A stretch of DNA of 64,000 nucleotides from Inia geoffrensis (GCA_036417435.1 CM070912.1:29686055-29750054), one strand, 5' to 3'. Numbered from the stretch's first letter, positions 20,927 through 32,229 are shown. The notes: generated from the letters alone by a model not told the origin. Program-made: numbers and translations.

Positions 20927-21734
20927 AATGTAACAAACTCACAATTTCCTTCTTCACACCGACCCGGCCACCACCTTCTTTATCTCTGTTGAGGATGATG
21001 CCATCTTTCTGGTTCCTCACACCAATGAGGAACCAAGCCACCAATGAAGCCTATTGGCTTTACCTTTGGAATTACTACCCTGACTGAACTGGACCACTTC
21101 TTACCACTTCCACGGCCACCATCCATGTCTGAGCCACTAGCCTGTCCCCTACTTTTCCCCGGAGCCACTCAGTATATTCTCCACCTAGCAGCTAGGTTCT
21201 CCTCTACAAAATCAGGTCACTCCTCTGCTTGCCTGAAGCTCCGAGGGCTCCCATCTTGCTCAGAGGAAAATCCGGCTCCTCCCCGTGCCTGTAAGACCCT
21301 GACATTCCCACCCCCCTCTACCTCTCTGACCTCACCTCCTCCCAACCTCCCCCTGCCCATTCTGTTCCAGCTCTGCTGACCTCCCTGCTGTTCCTCAAGG
21401 ATGGCGCACAAGGGTCTTTGCACTTGCTGCTCTCTTTGCCTGGAATGTTCTTCTTCTCAGTTATCCACATGGCTCTCTCCTTCCCTACCCTCTTTGTCTG
21501 CTTATTTTTCCCCATAGCATGTGTTTCTCACCTGAATGGGAGCTAACCAGGGACAGTGATGCTTTCTGTCTTGTCCACTGTTGAATCCCCAGGGCCTGGC
21601 ACCTGCTGGGTGCTCAGTAAATGCTTGTAGAATGCATGAAGGAATGAAATGTACACAGGGCACGCTCAGGGGTGCCCCCAAGAGAATAGGGACCAGGAAG
21701 CCGCAAGTATGTTTCTGGGCGTACAAGAGTTGGA

Positions 21735-21835
21735 CACCTATTCTTTCAAATAATCCTCATAACAGCCCTGAGAGATAGGCAACTATTTAACCTCTTTTCA
21801 GATAAGAAAACTGAAGTTTAGAGCTAAGTGTTAGT
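21735..21835 (-). mobile_element. MIR fragment, antisense
   Basis: 'aataatcctcataacagccc', 'tgagagataggcaactattt' and 'tcagataagaaaactgaag' are antisense MIR. Confidence 0.65.
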
Positions 21836-21959
21836 CAGAGTACCCAGTACAGAGCAAGCCTTCAATTAATACTAACGCAGTTGTGGTTATAACACAATTA
21901 TAATTTCCTCCCATTTACCTTTTTAACCCCACTCAGTTCAGCTCAGCCTTCTCGCCAGT

Positions 21960-22250
21960 ACCCTCCAATGAGAGACGATCTGCTTTCCCATCAGTGCACA
22001 GAGCTTGTTAATTACCCCCTCCCTGCCTTTGCCCCGTCAATCCACCCACCTGGAATTCCCTCACCCATCTCTCTATTTGTCAATAGCCCTAATCTTCTTC
22101 AAGTTCTGACCACATCTGCTTCCTCCAATAAGGCTTCTCAGATTTACCCACCCACTACTCACCATTTCTATATTCTCCCCACCTCCACTCCCTGTCCCCT
22201 TGCAATCACTGACAGCATTGTAGCTTTGTATGAAGCTTGACATCTTATAA
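21960..22250 (+). mobile_element. L2-like fragment, sense
   Basis: C-rich text such as 'cctggaattccctcacccat', 'cttctcagatttacccaccc' and 'cctccaataaggcttct' resembles the sense L2 3' half. Diverged. Confidence 0.45.
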
Positions 22251-22289
22251 GCATTTTCACAGATCGACTAGCCCACATTTGAGAGCCTG

Positions 22290-22480
22290 GTAAACCTCTC
22301 CCAAGCTTTGTGACTCTGGACAAGTTAAGTGACTTCTCTGAGCTTCATCCGTGAAATGCAAGTAGAAATTAGTCCCTACCCCTTGGAGCTGCCACGGGGC
22401 TAAAATGAGGAATGGTGAACGAAGCACCTGAGCCCAGCACAGAGTAAGGGTCCAGTGCAGATTAGTGCAGATTAGTATTG
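22290..22480 (+). mobile_element. MIR SINE, sense
   Basis: 'tgtgactctggacaagttaa', 'gtgacttctctgagcttcat', 'gctaaaatgaggaat' and 'gcccagcacagagtaagg' in MIR order. Confidence 0.7.
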
Positions 22481-22499
22481 ATGATTATGATCTCAGAAT

Positions 22500-22635
22500 G
22501 GCTCCAAAAGTTAAATACTTTGATCTCCATTTTACAGAAGAGAAGCCCAAGGAGCACAAGGGTGGACAATTTGTGTAGCTCACAGTAATGAACTGAAACC
22601 CAACTTCTTGCTTTTCTGCTCTACTTCACCACATC
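22500..22635 (-). mobile_element. MIR SINE, antisense
   Basis: 'tctccattttacagaagaga' and 'actgaaacccaacttcttgc' match the antisense MIR core. Confidence 0.6.
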
Positions 22636-22739
22636 TTTTTAGGGACTTTGTTTCTGATATTTCACTGGCATGCGTCTCATTCTGATTTTGAGTTTCCCCC
22701 AACTGTGATGACAATGCCAATACTTCCCAGGCCTTCATG

Positions 22740-22890
22740 ACTTTTGAAAGCACACTCACCTAGGTTTTCACACTTGAGTCACCTGGCAACCCTACAAGGT
22801 GGGTGAGGCTCATCCTCATTCTGAGGACAGGAAAACTGAGGCTCAGAGAGGCAAAGCCGCTTGCTGTGATCTCACAGCAAAAAAGTAAAA
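22740..22890 (-). mobile_element. MIR SINE, antisense
   Basis: 'cattctgaggacaggaaaac', 'tgaggctcagagaggcaaag' and 'gtgatctcacagc' are strong antisense MIR core. Confidence 0.75.
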
Positions 22891-23515
22891 ATGTCATCAT
22901 TAGAACTAGCTCAGCACGCACCCTTCACAAAGCACACACCTTTTCATTTCTCCTCTCCCCTACCACCAAAAGGTTCTGCATTCATCAGGCGCTCAATTAG
23001 TGTTTCTCTGAAGCTGCCACATCCAGAGTGGGTGTTAAGAAACGTGCGTGATGACCAGCTGCACAGACACTGAGAAGGCGGGTGAGTGTGAGGTGCTGCC
23101 TTATACTCACTCAACCCAAAATTCCTCATCCCCAAGCCAGACCTGGCTGGGTTCCTCCAGGCACCATCGGGGAAGGAGGGTGATAATTCTAAGTATACAG
23201 CATATTTTGGGAGAAAGTGTTTCAAAAACAAGTTTTGTTTTCATGGAACTTCCTCCCAAGATGGAGAAACCACAGGGGTGAGTTCTCCTTTCCAAATAAA
23301 TGCATGAATCTACTTCTCCAAACCTGGACAGTGCAGGGAACAAAGATCACCCCAATTCCAGCAAAGTCTGGGTTTCTCCCATCTAGGAAGAAATGCCCAC
23401 CGTTCTTCAGTCAACAAATGTGCTGCAGCAAAGCCTGCAAACAGGCACGGGGTGAAAGCGATTGGCATGCGAAATGAATTTGTTTTTTAATGTGAAAGGG
23501 AATATTCTCATGGAG
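22891..23515. other. Unassigned intergenic sequence
   Basis: No recognisable repeat or exon. Moderate GC, single-copy-looking. Confidence 0.35.
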
Positions 23516-23519
23516 AACG

Positions 23520-23876
23520 TTGTGTGCTGAATTGGGCCCCCTCCCCAAATTCATATATTGAAGTCTTGACCCTCAGTGCCTCAGAATGTGACTACATTGG
23601 AGATGGGGCCTTTAAAGAGGTAATTAGGTTAACATGAGGTCGTTGAGGTGGGGCCCTAATCCAATGTGATTGGGGGCCCTATAAGAATGTACAGAGTGAA
23701 GACACAGGGAGAAGGCAGCCATCTACAAGCCGAGGAGAGAGGACTCAGGAGAAACTAATCCTGCTGACACCTTGATCTCAGACTTCTAACCCTGGAATTG
23801 TGAGAAAATCATTTTTTGTTATTTAAGCCACCCAGTCTATAGTACTTTGTTATGGCAGCTGTAGCAAACTAATACA
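23520..23876 (+). mobile_element. MLT1A-type LTR (ERVL-MaLR), solo
   Basis: Starts TGTGTGCTGAATTGG and ends 'agcaaactaatacag'. It holds 'cctcagaatgtgactacatt', 'gtggggccctaatccaatgt' and 'caccttgatctcagacttct' in MLT1 order. It is an ancient solo LTR without internal retroviral sequence here. Confidence 0.85.
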
Positions 23877-24039
23877 GGGGCAATGTCCTTCTTAGTTAGA
23901 CACAATCTCCACCACTCCCTAATGCATGACACCCACATGCTTTACTCATTTACGTTGCCTCTTTTCTCCTGGTGGTGTCTGAGTTATACCTACCAAAAGG
24001 CTATTTGTGGAAAGTAAAAAAAAAGTAGCTACTTTTTTC

Positions 24040-24753
24040 CCCCCAATTTTTTTATTGTGGTAAAACACACACAACATAAAACTTACCATTTTTACCATTT
24101 TTAAGTATACTGTTCAGTGGTATTAAATACATTCATAATCTTGTGCTACCATCACCACCAACCATCTCAGAACACTTTTCACCTTGTAAACCTAAAACTC
24201 TACACACATTAAACAATAACCCCCCATCCCCCACTTACCCCCAGCCCCTGGCAACCACCGTTCTACTTTCCATCTCTATGAATTTGACTATTCTAAGTAC
24301 TTTACATAAGTGGAGTCACACAGTATTTGTCTTAGAATAATGTCCTCAAGGTTCATCCATATTGTAACAAGGGTCAGAATTTCCTTCCTCTTTAAGACTG
24401 AATAACATTCTGCTGTAGGTATGTATCACATTTTACTCATTTACTCATTCGTTGATGGACACAGGTTGCTTCCATGTTTTAGCTACTGTGAATAATGCTG
24501 CTGTGAATATGGGTGCACAGATGTGTCTTTGAGACCTTATTTTCAGTTCTTTTGGTTGTATAAACAGAAGTGGAATTGCTGGATCATGTGGTAGTTCTAT
24601 TTTAAATTTTTTGCAGAACTGCCATACTGTTTTCCACAATGGCTGTACCATTTTACATTCTCATCAACAATTCATAAGGGTTTTAATTTCTCCACATCAT
24701 CAGCAACAGTTTTTTTTTTAATAGTAGCCATCCAGTGGGTGTGAGTTGATATC
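24040..24753 (-). mobile_element. Older L1 (L1M), antisense, left half of a split element
   Basis: Antisense L1 3' UTR (tttattgtggtaaaacacac; ccctggcaaccaccgttcta) and ORF2 tail, minus-strand text [16 protein letters not shown]. It stops exactly at the target site of a younger L1 and resumes at about 28634. Confidence 0.85.
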
Positions 24754-25167
24754 TCATTGTAGTCTTATTTATTTATTTATTTATTAACATCTTTATTGGG
24801 GTATAATTGCCTTACAATGGTGTGTTAGTTTCTGCTTTATAACAAAGTGAATCAGTTATACATATACTGATTCTCTTCCCCATATCTCTTCCCCCTTGCA
24901 TCTCCCTCCCTCCCACCCTCCCCATCCCACCCTCGCGGTCCCACCCCTCCAGGCGGTCACAAAGCACAGAGCCGATACCCCTGTGCCATGCGGGTGCTTC
25001 CCACTAGCTATCTACCTTACGTTTGTTAGTGTATATATGTCCATGCCTCTCTCTCGCCCTGTCACAGCTCACCCTTCCCCCTCCCCATATCCTCAAGTCC
25101 GTTTTCCAGTAGGTCTGTGTCTTTATTCCTGTCTTAGCCCTAGGTTCTTCGTGACATTTTTTTTTTC

Positions 25168-28100
25168 TTAAATTCCATATATATGTGTTAGCATACGGTA
25201 TTTGTCTTTCTCTTTCTGACTTACTTCACTCTGTATGACAGACTCTAGGTCTATCCACCTCATTACAAATAGCTCAATTTCGTTTCTTTTTATGGTTGAG
25301 TAATATTCCATTGTATATATGTGCCACATCTTCTTTATCCATCCATCTGATGATGGGCACTTAGGTTGTTTCCATCTCTGGGCTATTGTAAATAGAGCTG
25401 CAATGAACATTTTGGTACATGACTCTTTTTGAATTATGGTTTTCTCAGAGTATATGCCCAGTAATGGGATTGCTGGGTCGTATGGTAGTTCTATTTTTAG
25501 TTTTTTAAGAAACCTCCATACTGTTCTCCATAGTCGCTGAACCAATTCACATTCCCACCAGCAGTACAAGAGTGTTCCCTTTTCTCCACACCCTCTCCAG
25601 CATTTATTGTTTCTATATTTTTTCATGATGGCCAGTCTGACTGGTGTGAGATGATATCTCATTGTAGTTTTGATTTGCATTTCTCTAATGATTAATGATG
25701 TTGAGCATTCTTTCATGTGTTTGTTGGCAGTCTGTATATCTTCTTTGGAGAAATGTCTATTTAGGTCTTCTGCCCATTTTTGGATTGGGTTGTTTGTTTT
25801 TTTGTTATTGAGCTGCGTGAGCTGCTTGTAAATTTTGGAAATTAATCCTTTGTCAGTTGCTTCATTTGCAAATATTTTCTCCCATTCTGAGGGTTGTCTT
25901 TTGGTCTTGTTTATGGTTTCCTTTGCTGTGCAAAAGCTTTGAAGTTTCATTAGGTCCCATTTGTTTATTTTTGTTTTTATTTCCATTTTTCTGGGAGGTG
26001 GGTCAAAAAGTATCTTGCTGTGATTTATGTCATAGAGTGTTCTGCCTATGTTTTCCTCTAAGAGTCTGACACTTTATGGCCTTACATTTAGGTCTTTAAT
26101 CCATTTTGAGCTTATTTTTGTGTATGGTGTTAGGGAGTGATCTAATCTCATACTTTTACATGTACCTGTCCAGTTTGCCCAGCACCACTTATTGAAGAGG
26201 CTGTCCTTTCTCCACTGTACATTCCTGCCTCCTTTATCAAAGATAAGGTGATCATATGTGCGTGGGTTTATCTCTGGGCTTTCTATCCTGTTCCATGGAT
26301 CTATCTTTCTGTTTTTGTGCCAGTACCATACTGCCTTGATTACTGTAGCTTTGTAGTATAGTCTGAAGTCAGAGAGCCTGATTCCTCCAGCTCCGTTTTT
26401 CGTTCTCAAGATTGCTTTGGCTTTTCGGGGTCTTTTGTGTTTCCATACAAAATTGTGAAATTTTTTGTTCTAGTTCTGTGAAAAATGCCAGTGGTAGTTT
26501 GATAGGGATTGCATTGAATCTGTAGATTGCTTTGGGTAGTAGAGTCATTTTCACAACGTTGATTCTTCCAATCCAAGAACATGGTATATCTCTCCATCTA
26601 TTTGTATCATCTTTAATTTCTTTCATCAGTGTCTTATAATTTTTTGCATACAGGTCTTTTGTCTCCTTAGGTAGGTTTATTCCTAGATATTTTATTCTTT
26701 TTGTTGCAGTGGTAACTGGGAGTGTTTTCTTGATTTCACTTTCAGATTTTTCATCATTATTGTATAGGAATGCCAGAGATTTCTGTGCATTAATTTTGTA
26801 TCCTGCTACTCTACCAGATTCATTGATTAGCTCTAGTAGTTTTCTGGTAGCATCTTTAGAATTCTCTATGCATAGTATCATGTCATCTGCGAACAGTGAC
26901 AGCTTTACTTCTTCTTTTCCATTTTGGATTCCTTTTCTTCTCTGATTGCTGTGGCTAAAACTTCCAAAACTATGTTGAATAAGAGTGGTGAGAGTGGGCA
27001 ACCTTGTCTTGTTCCTGATCTTAGTGGAAATGCTTTCAGTTTTTCACCATTGAGGACGATATTGGCTGTGGGTTTGTCATATATGGCCTTTATTATGTTG
27101 AGGAAAGTTCCCTCCATGCCTACTTTCTGCAGGGTTTTTATCATAAATGGGTGTTGAATTTTGTCAAAAGCTTTCTCTGCATCTATTGAGATGATCATAT
27201 GGTTTTTCTCTTCAATTTGTTAATATGGTGTATCACGTTGATTGATTTGCGTACATTGCAGAATCCTTGCATTCCTGGAGTAAACCCCACTTGATCATGG
27301 TGTATGATCCTTTTAATGTGCTGTTGGATTCTGTTTGCTAGTATTTTGTTGAGGATTTTTGCATCTATGTTCATCAGTGATATTGGCCTGTAGTTTTCTT
27401 TCTTTGTGACATCCTTGTCTGGTTTTGGTATCAAGGTGATGGTGGCCTCGTAGAATTAGTTTGGGAGTGTTCCTCCCTCTTGCTATATTTTGGAAGAGTT
27501 TGAGAAGGGTAGGTGTTAGCTCTTCTCTAAATATTTGATAGAATTTGCCTGTGAAGCCATCTGGTCCTGGGCTTTTTTTTGTTGGAAGATTTTTAATCAC
27601 AGTTTCAATTTCAGTGCTTGTGATTGGTCTGTTCATATTTTCTGTTTCTTCCTGATTCAGCAGGTTGTGCATTTCTAAGAATTTGTCCATTTCTTCCAGG
27701 TTGTCCCTTTTATTGGCATAGAGTTGCTTGTAGTAATCTCTCATGATCTTTTGTATTTCTGCAGTGTCAGTTGTTACTTCTCCTTTTTCATTTCTAATTC
27801 TATTGAGTCTTCTCCCATTTTTTCTTGATGAGTCTGGCTAATGGTTTATCAATTTTGTTTATCTTCTCAAAGAACCAGCTTTTAGTTTTATTGATCTTTG
27901 CTATCGTTTCCTTCATTTCTTTTTCATTTATTTCTGATCTGATTTTAATGATTTGTTTCCTTCTACTAACTTTGGGGTTTTTTTGTTCTTCTTTCTGTAA
28001 TTGCTTTAGGTGCAATGTTAGGTTGTTTATTCGAGATGTTTCCTGTTTTTTAAGGTAGGATTGAATTGCTATAATCTTCCCTCTTAGAACTGCTTTTGCT

Positions 28101-28436
28101 GCATCCCATAGATTTTGGGTCTTCGTGTCTCCATTGTCATTTGTTTCTAGGTATTTTTTTAATTTCCTCTTTGATTTCTTCAGTGACCACTTCATTATTA
28201 AGTAGTGTATTGTTTAGCCTCCATGTGTTTGTATTTTTTACAGGTCTTTTCCTGTAATTGATATCTAGTCTCATATCGTTGTGGTCGGAAAAGATACTTG
28301 ATACAATTTCAATTTTCTTAAATTTACCAAGGCTTGATTTGTGACCCAGGATATGATCTATCTTGGAGAATGTTCCATGAGCAATTGAGAAGAATGTGTA
28401 TTCTGTTGTTTTTGAATGGAATGTCCTATAAATATT
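25168..28436 (-). pseudogene. L1 ORF2 (endonuclease end, reverse transcriptase, C-terminal domain), broken
   Basis: Minus-strand segments read in ORF2 order. A linker comes first (IINEKEM-like, then [18 protein letters not shown]). The reverse transcriptase follows ([73 protein letters not shown]; the catalytic [10 protein letters not shown] motif), then the C-terminal zinc-knuckle region ([18 protein letters not shown]) ending IYGI-stop at 25168. At least four frame changes separate the segments, for example near 26400-26450, 27200 and 27430. The ORF2 product would be an endonuclease/reverse transcriptase for target-primed reverse transcription; this copy cannot make it. Confidence 0.9.
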
Positions 28437-28439
28437 GTA

Positions 28440-28619
28440 TTCTGTTTGCTAATATTTTGTTGAGGATTTTTGCATCTATGTTCATCAGTGATATTAGCCT
28501 GTAGTTTTCTTTCTTTGTGACATCCTTGTCTGGTTTTGGTATCAAGGTGATGGTGGACTCGTAGAAGGAATTTGGGAGCGTTCCTCCCTCTGCTATATTT
28601 TGGAAGAGTTTGAGAAGGA
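28440..28619 (-). repeat. Out-of-order duplicate of L1 reverse-transcriptase segment
   Basis: Matches 27329-27509 in the same orientation over about 180 bases, with seven substitutions and one single-base indel by eye. It lies between the L1 5' end and the target duplication, so it entered with the insertion or by later local rearrangement inside it. Confidence 0.88.
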
Positions 28620-28633
28620 TTCATTGTAGTCTT

Positions 28634-30045
28634 GATTTGCACTTCCTTAATGGTTAGTAATGTTGAGTTCCTTTTCATGTGTTAATTGGCCACTTGCATA
28701 TACTCTTTGGAGAAATGGCTAAGTTCTTTGCCCATTTTGGATTGGGTTGTTGAGTTTTAGGAATTTTCAATATAATCTGGATATTAATTCTTTATCAGAT
28801 ACACGATTTGCAAATTTTTTTCCATTCTGTGGGTTGCTTTTTACTCTGCTGACAGTGCTTTTTTTTTTTTTTTTTTTTGTAGTACGCGGGCCTCCCACTG
28901 CTGTGGCCTCTCCCGTTGCGGAGCACAGGGTCCGGACGCGCAGGCTCAGCGGCCATGGCTCACGGGCCCAGCCGCTCCGCGGCATGTGGGATCTTCCAGG
29001 ACCGGGGCACGAACCCGCGTCCCCTGCATCGGCAGGCGGACTCTCAACCACTGTGCCACCAGGGAAGCCCGACAGTGCCTTTTGATGTACAATTTAAACT
29101 TTTTTCATGAAGTTCAATTTGTCTATCTTTTGGTTGCTCTTGCCTGTGCCTTTGTGTCATATCCAAGAAATCATTGCCAAATGCAGGGATGTGAAGCTTT
29201 TGCCCTATGTTTTCTTCCGAGAGTTAAAACTTGTTTCAGGTCCTTGACACATTTTGAGTTAATTTTTATATATGGTGCTAGGTAAGGGTCCAACTTCATT
29301 CTTTGGCATGTGGATATTCACTTTTTCCAGCACCATTTGTTGAAAAGACTGTCCTTTCCCCATTGAATGACCTTGGCACCCTTGTCAAAATCATTTGACC
29401 ATATATATGAGCGTTTATTTCTAGGTGCTTTATTCTTTTCTATTGATCTATATATCTGTCTTTATGCTAGTACCACACTTTTGATTTCTGTAGCTTTGTA
29501 GGAAGTTTTGGAATCAAGAAGTGCGAGACCTCCAGCTTTGTTCTTTTTCAAGATTGTCTTGGCTATTTGGGATCCCTTGAGGTTCCATATGAATTTTAGT
29601 GTGGATTTTTCTATTTCTACCAAAAAGACCATTGGGATTTTGATAGGGATTGCATTGACTCCGTAGATTGATTTGGGTAATATTGACAGCTTAACAATAT
29701 TGTCTTCCAGTCTATGAACATGGGTTGTATTTCCATTTACTTACGCTCTGATTTCTTTCAGCAATGTTTTGAAGTTTTGATTGTACGAATCGTTCACCTC
29801 CCTGGTCAAATGAATTCCTAAGTATTTTATTAATTTTGATGCTATTGTATTCTTAATTTCCTTTTTGGGTCATTCATTGTTGGTATATGGAAATGCAACT
29901 GACTTCTGTGTATTGGTTTCTTAACCTGCTACTTTGCTGAATTCATTTATTAATTCTAACAAATTTTTTGGTGTGGACTCTTTAGGGTTTTCTACACATC
30001 AGATCATATCATCCATGAACAGAGATAATTTTACTTCTTCCTTCT
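28634..30045 (-). mobile_element. Older L1 (L1M), antisense, right half of the split element
   Basis: Continues the antisense ORF2 text interrupted at 24753 (gatttgcacttccttaatgg; ttggttgctcttgcctgtgc; 'cagcaccatttgttgaaaag'), on to about 30045. It is interrupted once more by a CHR SINE. Confidence 0.85.
28862..29070 (-). mobile_element. CHR-type SINE, antisense, within L1
   Basis: T-rich tail, 'gtacgcgggcctcccac' through 'ccaccagggaagccc'. The target repeat gacagtgc(t/c)tt flanks it at 28851-28860 and 29071-29081. Confidence 0.92.
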
Positions 30046-30130
30046 CCAACCAGGGATGGAACCCGCATCCCTTGCATTAGAAGGTGACTTCTTGGGACTT
30101 CGCTGGTGGTGCAGTGGTTAAGAATCACTG
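30046..30130. mobile_element. Two facing fragments of tRNA-Glu SINEs
   Basis: An antisense piece ('aaccagggatggaacccgca', 'cccttgcattagaagg') runs straight into a sense head ('gggacttcgctggtggtgca', 'gtggttaagaatc'). Both are truncated, so this is a rearrangement scar, not an intact element. Confidence 0.7.
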
Positions 30131-30134
30131 ATTT

Positions 30135-30235
30135 GAGTTCAGTGGGTCTGGGGTGGGACCTGAGATTCTGCATTTCCATCAAGCTCCCAGGTGATGCTGA
30201 GGAGGGCATTGGAGACCATTCCTAAGAGCTGGGGC
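30135..30235. mobile_element. MER5-type hAT fragment
   Basis: 'gtgggtctggggtgggacct', 'gagattctgcatttccatca' and 'agctcccaggtgatgctgag' match MER5A-type nonautonomous hAT-Charlie. Confidence 0.65.
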
Positions 30236-30289
30236 CTAAAGGGGGTCACTGGGATCTCCTTGAATGCTGGAGAGATGTTTCTAAATCCT

Positions 30290-31160
30290 TTCTCTGCCCT
30301 TTGCAGTGTAAATCTACCATCCGAAACCATTTTCTCCAGGACCTGGGTGTCTTCTCTTTGAAAAGCAAACATGCAGGTACAGAGGGATCCTCCCTCGGCC
30401 CCCCCTCCCCAGGTTGGAGCAAGGCCTTCTCTGTTCTTCAGAGTAAGAAGAGCCAGGCGCACTTCAAGAAGGAGGCAGGTTGCCTCACCTCTGCTCACAT
30501 TTTTTTTCTTTTCCATTGCCAAATACTGCTTTTATTTGTTTGCACTGAAGAGTACAGTTTCTTTTTTTTTTTAATTTAATTTATTTATTTATGTATTTTG
30601 GCTGTGCCGGGTCTTCGTTGCAGCGCACAGTCTTCTCTAGTTGTGGTGCGCGGGCTTAGCTGCAGTATATGGGATCTAGTTCCCTGACCAGGAATCGAAC
30701 CCTGGCCCCTTGCGTTAGGAGCACAGAGTCTTAACCGCTGGACCTCCAGGGAAGTCCCAAGAGTATAGTTTCTGAGCCAAAAAGCATACGCACTCTGCTC
30801 CTCACAAAGCACACTGTCTCTCCTAGTCCCTATGGGAGGATAAGGACCTCAGTTTGTGGGCACCTCACTTCACTCTGCACCACCGCCTCCTGTCGTAAAG
30901 GTAGCAGAAGTTTTTTTTCCTCTAGACAAAAGTCAGTTAACAAAGCCAGGTGACATAATCCCATGGACAAACCCCTTCCCACCCTGCAGTGCCCTTCCCT
31001 TAGCAGACCCAGCCTTTAAAAGTCTCCATCCTTTTATTTCAGGGAAGTTGAGTCCCATTCACACTGGTCCCTCTTCTTTATTACAAGAGTATCACTGAAT
31101 AAAACCTATCCTCGCCACTTTAACTCGTGTCCAGGTTTGTTGATCTTTGACGGAGTCTCC
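30290..31160 (+). mobile_element. Putative LTR-like element of unknown family (SINE-interrupted)
   Basis: The right part has a TATA-like CTTTAAAAG at 31014-31022, a polyadenylation signal AATAAA at 31098-31103 and U5-like 'ccaggtttgttgatctttga', the order of a retroviral LTR promoter and R/U5. The left part (30375-30500) recurs inverted at 31915-32032. I cannot name the family or find the exact ends; the LTR reading is inference. Confidence 0.45.
30563..30758 (-). mobile_element. tRNA-Glu SINE, antisense
   Basis: Has 'ttttggctgtgccgggtctt', 'cttctctagttgtggtgcgc' and 'gacctccagggaagtccc'. The 15-bp duplication aagagta(c/t)agtttct lies at 30548-30562 and 30759-30773. Confidence 0.9.
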
Positions 31161-31914
31161 CCTACGTTCTGACCTCCTGTCGGGGTCCCCCATTGGCCAC
31201 TGGAAGCTGGAGGGCTCGGGAGCCTGCCTGTTCATGTGTTGCTTAAGGGTCAGAGCCCTGTGCCGAGAGCAAGCGTGGCGGGTGATAAAGGCGGGAGGGT
31301 CCCTCCAGAGGGCAACAGAAGGGCACACGCTGCGATCTCTGGGGTCCTCTCACTGCAGCCTAACAGTAGTCGTGTCATGGCTTTACTTCATCACAGGCCC
31401 TGCCGCCCCCCGCCCCACTCCCCGGGAGATTGTGCTCCGGGTACCAGATCCCCCTCCCAATGGCTGTGTGTCTCGGCCAGGCTAAGACATCTGGGCTCTC
31501 CGGGGGACTTCTGAGGTCAAACAGATGAAGATGCTCATCTATGCCCTCAGGCCACATGCGTTATGACTTTGAGGTTACTGTGTCTGGCCTGAGCCCTAAT
31601 CTCAGACAAGAGAAGTCACGGCTCAGACCAACCCCAGCTTTCGGTTTCAGGCTGAGTGTTGGAGCTCGAGGCCAAGCCAAGATCAAGAAAAATGTCTCTT
31701 GGTTCTGTAACTTCGGGAAAGCCCCTGAAACTCCCAGCAGGCTGTCGCCGGGGAGGCACGGGGGCTGCATGAAGGCCCATAGACCCCATTGCCAGCCTCC
31801 CTGGCTCCAGATTTGGGGGCGTGTTTCCCTCCTGGCATGTTCCCAGCCTGAAGTCACCCAGCCTCCTGGGCCTTCCTGCCTCTTCTTGCGAGACAAGGAA
31901 ACAGAAAAAACGTT
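31161..31914. other. Unassigned sequence between two inverted copies
   Basis: GC-moderate, with long spurious frames on both strands but no recognisable protein or repeat. Confidence 0.3.
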
Positions 31915-32160
31915 TCCTGAGAGGTGAGGTAATCTGCTTCCTTCTTGAAGCTTGCCAAACTCTTCCCACTCTGGTGAACAGAGAAGGCATTGCTCTGACC
32001 TGGTGGGAGGTGGAAGGATTCCTCTGTACATGGAGGGTTGAGGGTCCCCCATGCTGGAAGGGGACACGGAGTCCTGGTTATGAACATGGGCTGCCAACCC
32101 TCCCCAGGGTGGAGAATATTTTAAATCCAGAAAGGAACATGAACTTGTTCTATTACAGGG
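31915..32160 (+). repeat. Inverted, diverged copy of the 30.4-kb segment
   Basis: The core 31915-32032 matches the reverse complement of about 30375-30500 at roughly four bases in five. Shared words include gaggtgagg, ccttcttgaag and gaacagagaagg. Family unknown. Confidence 0.7.
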
Positions 32161-32229
32161 CAAAACAAAGGCTCCCCTTGGGGAGGGGACTGGAGGGCTG
32201 GAAGCATCCTGCTCCTTGATTTCTGGGAG

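Larger units (their letters stand above)
19605..21655 (+). mobile_element. L2, sense, split by a nested L1 insertion
   Basis: Left part about 19605-20040: 'aaattgctcttgtcaaggtt', 'gatcacatccagccccacgg', 'atctccaatgtaacacactc'. Right part about 20927-21655: 'gaccacttcttaccacttcc', 'gtctttgcacttgctgctct', 'gggcctggcacctgctgggt'. Both parts follow L2 order and the intervening L1 carries matching target repeats, so this was one L2 of over 1 kb. Confidence 0.85.
24767..28620 (-). mobile_element. Young 5'-truncated L1 (3.85 kb), antisense, with rearranged 5' end
   Basis: Runs on the minus strand from ORF2 to a 3' UTR with a TTTA-rich tail. It lies inside an older L1 and carries a perfect 13-bp target duplication, tcattgtagtctt, at 24754-24766 and 28621-28633. 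The insertion therefore includes the out-of-order 5' segment near 28440-28619. ORF1 and most of the endonuclease domain are missing (5' truncation). ORF2 is interrupted by frameshifts, so the copy cannot move on its own. Confidence 0.92.

Noticed and set aside
25168..25986. A 272-codon open frame, the longest in the window
   Set aside because: It is the C-terminal part of L1 ORF2 in a 5'-truncated, frameshifted copy, not a host gene.
30290..31160. A full endogenous retrovirus
   Set aside because: No gag, pol or env-like frames, primer-binding site or second LTR could be identified; only an LTR-like promoter/polyA order is visible.
31561..32163. A 200-codon minus-strand frame
   Set aside because: No recognisable domain; it overlaps the inverted repeat copy at 31.9 kb, and similar text at 30.4 kb is also repeat-derived.
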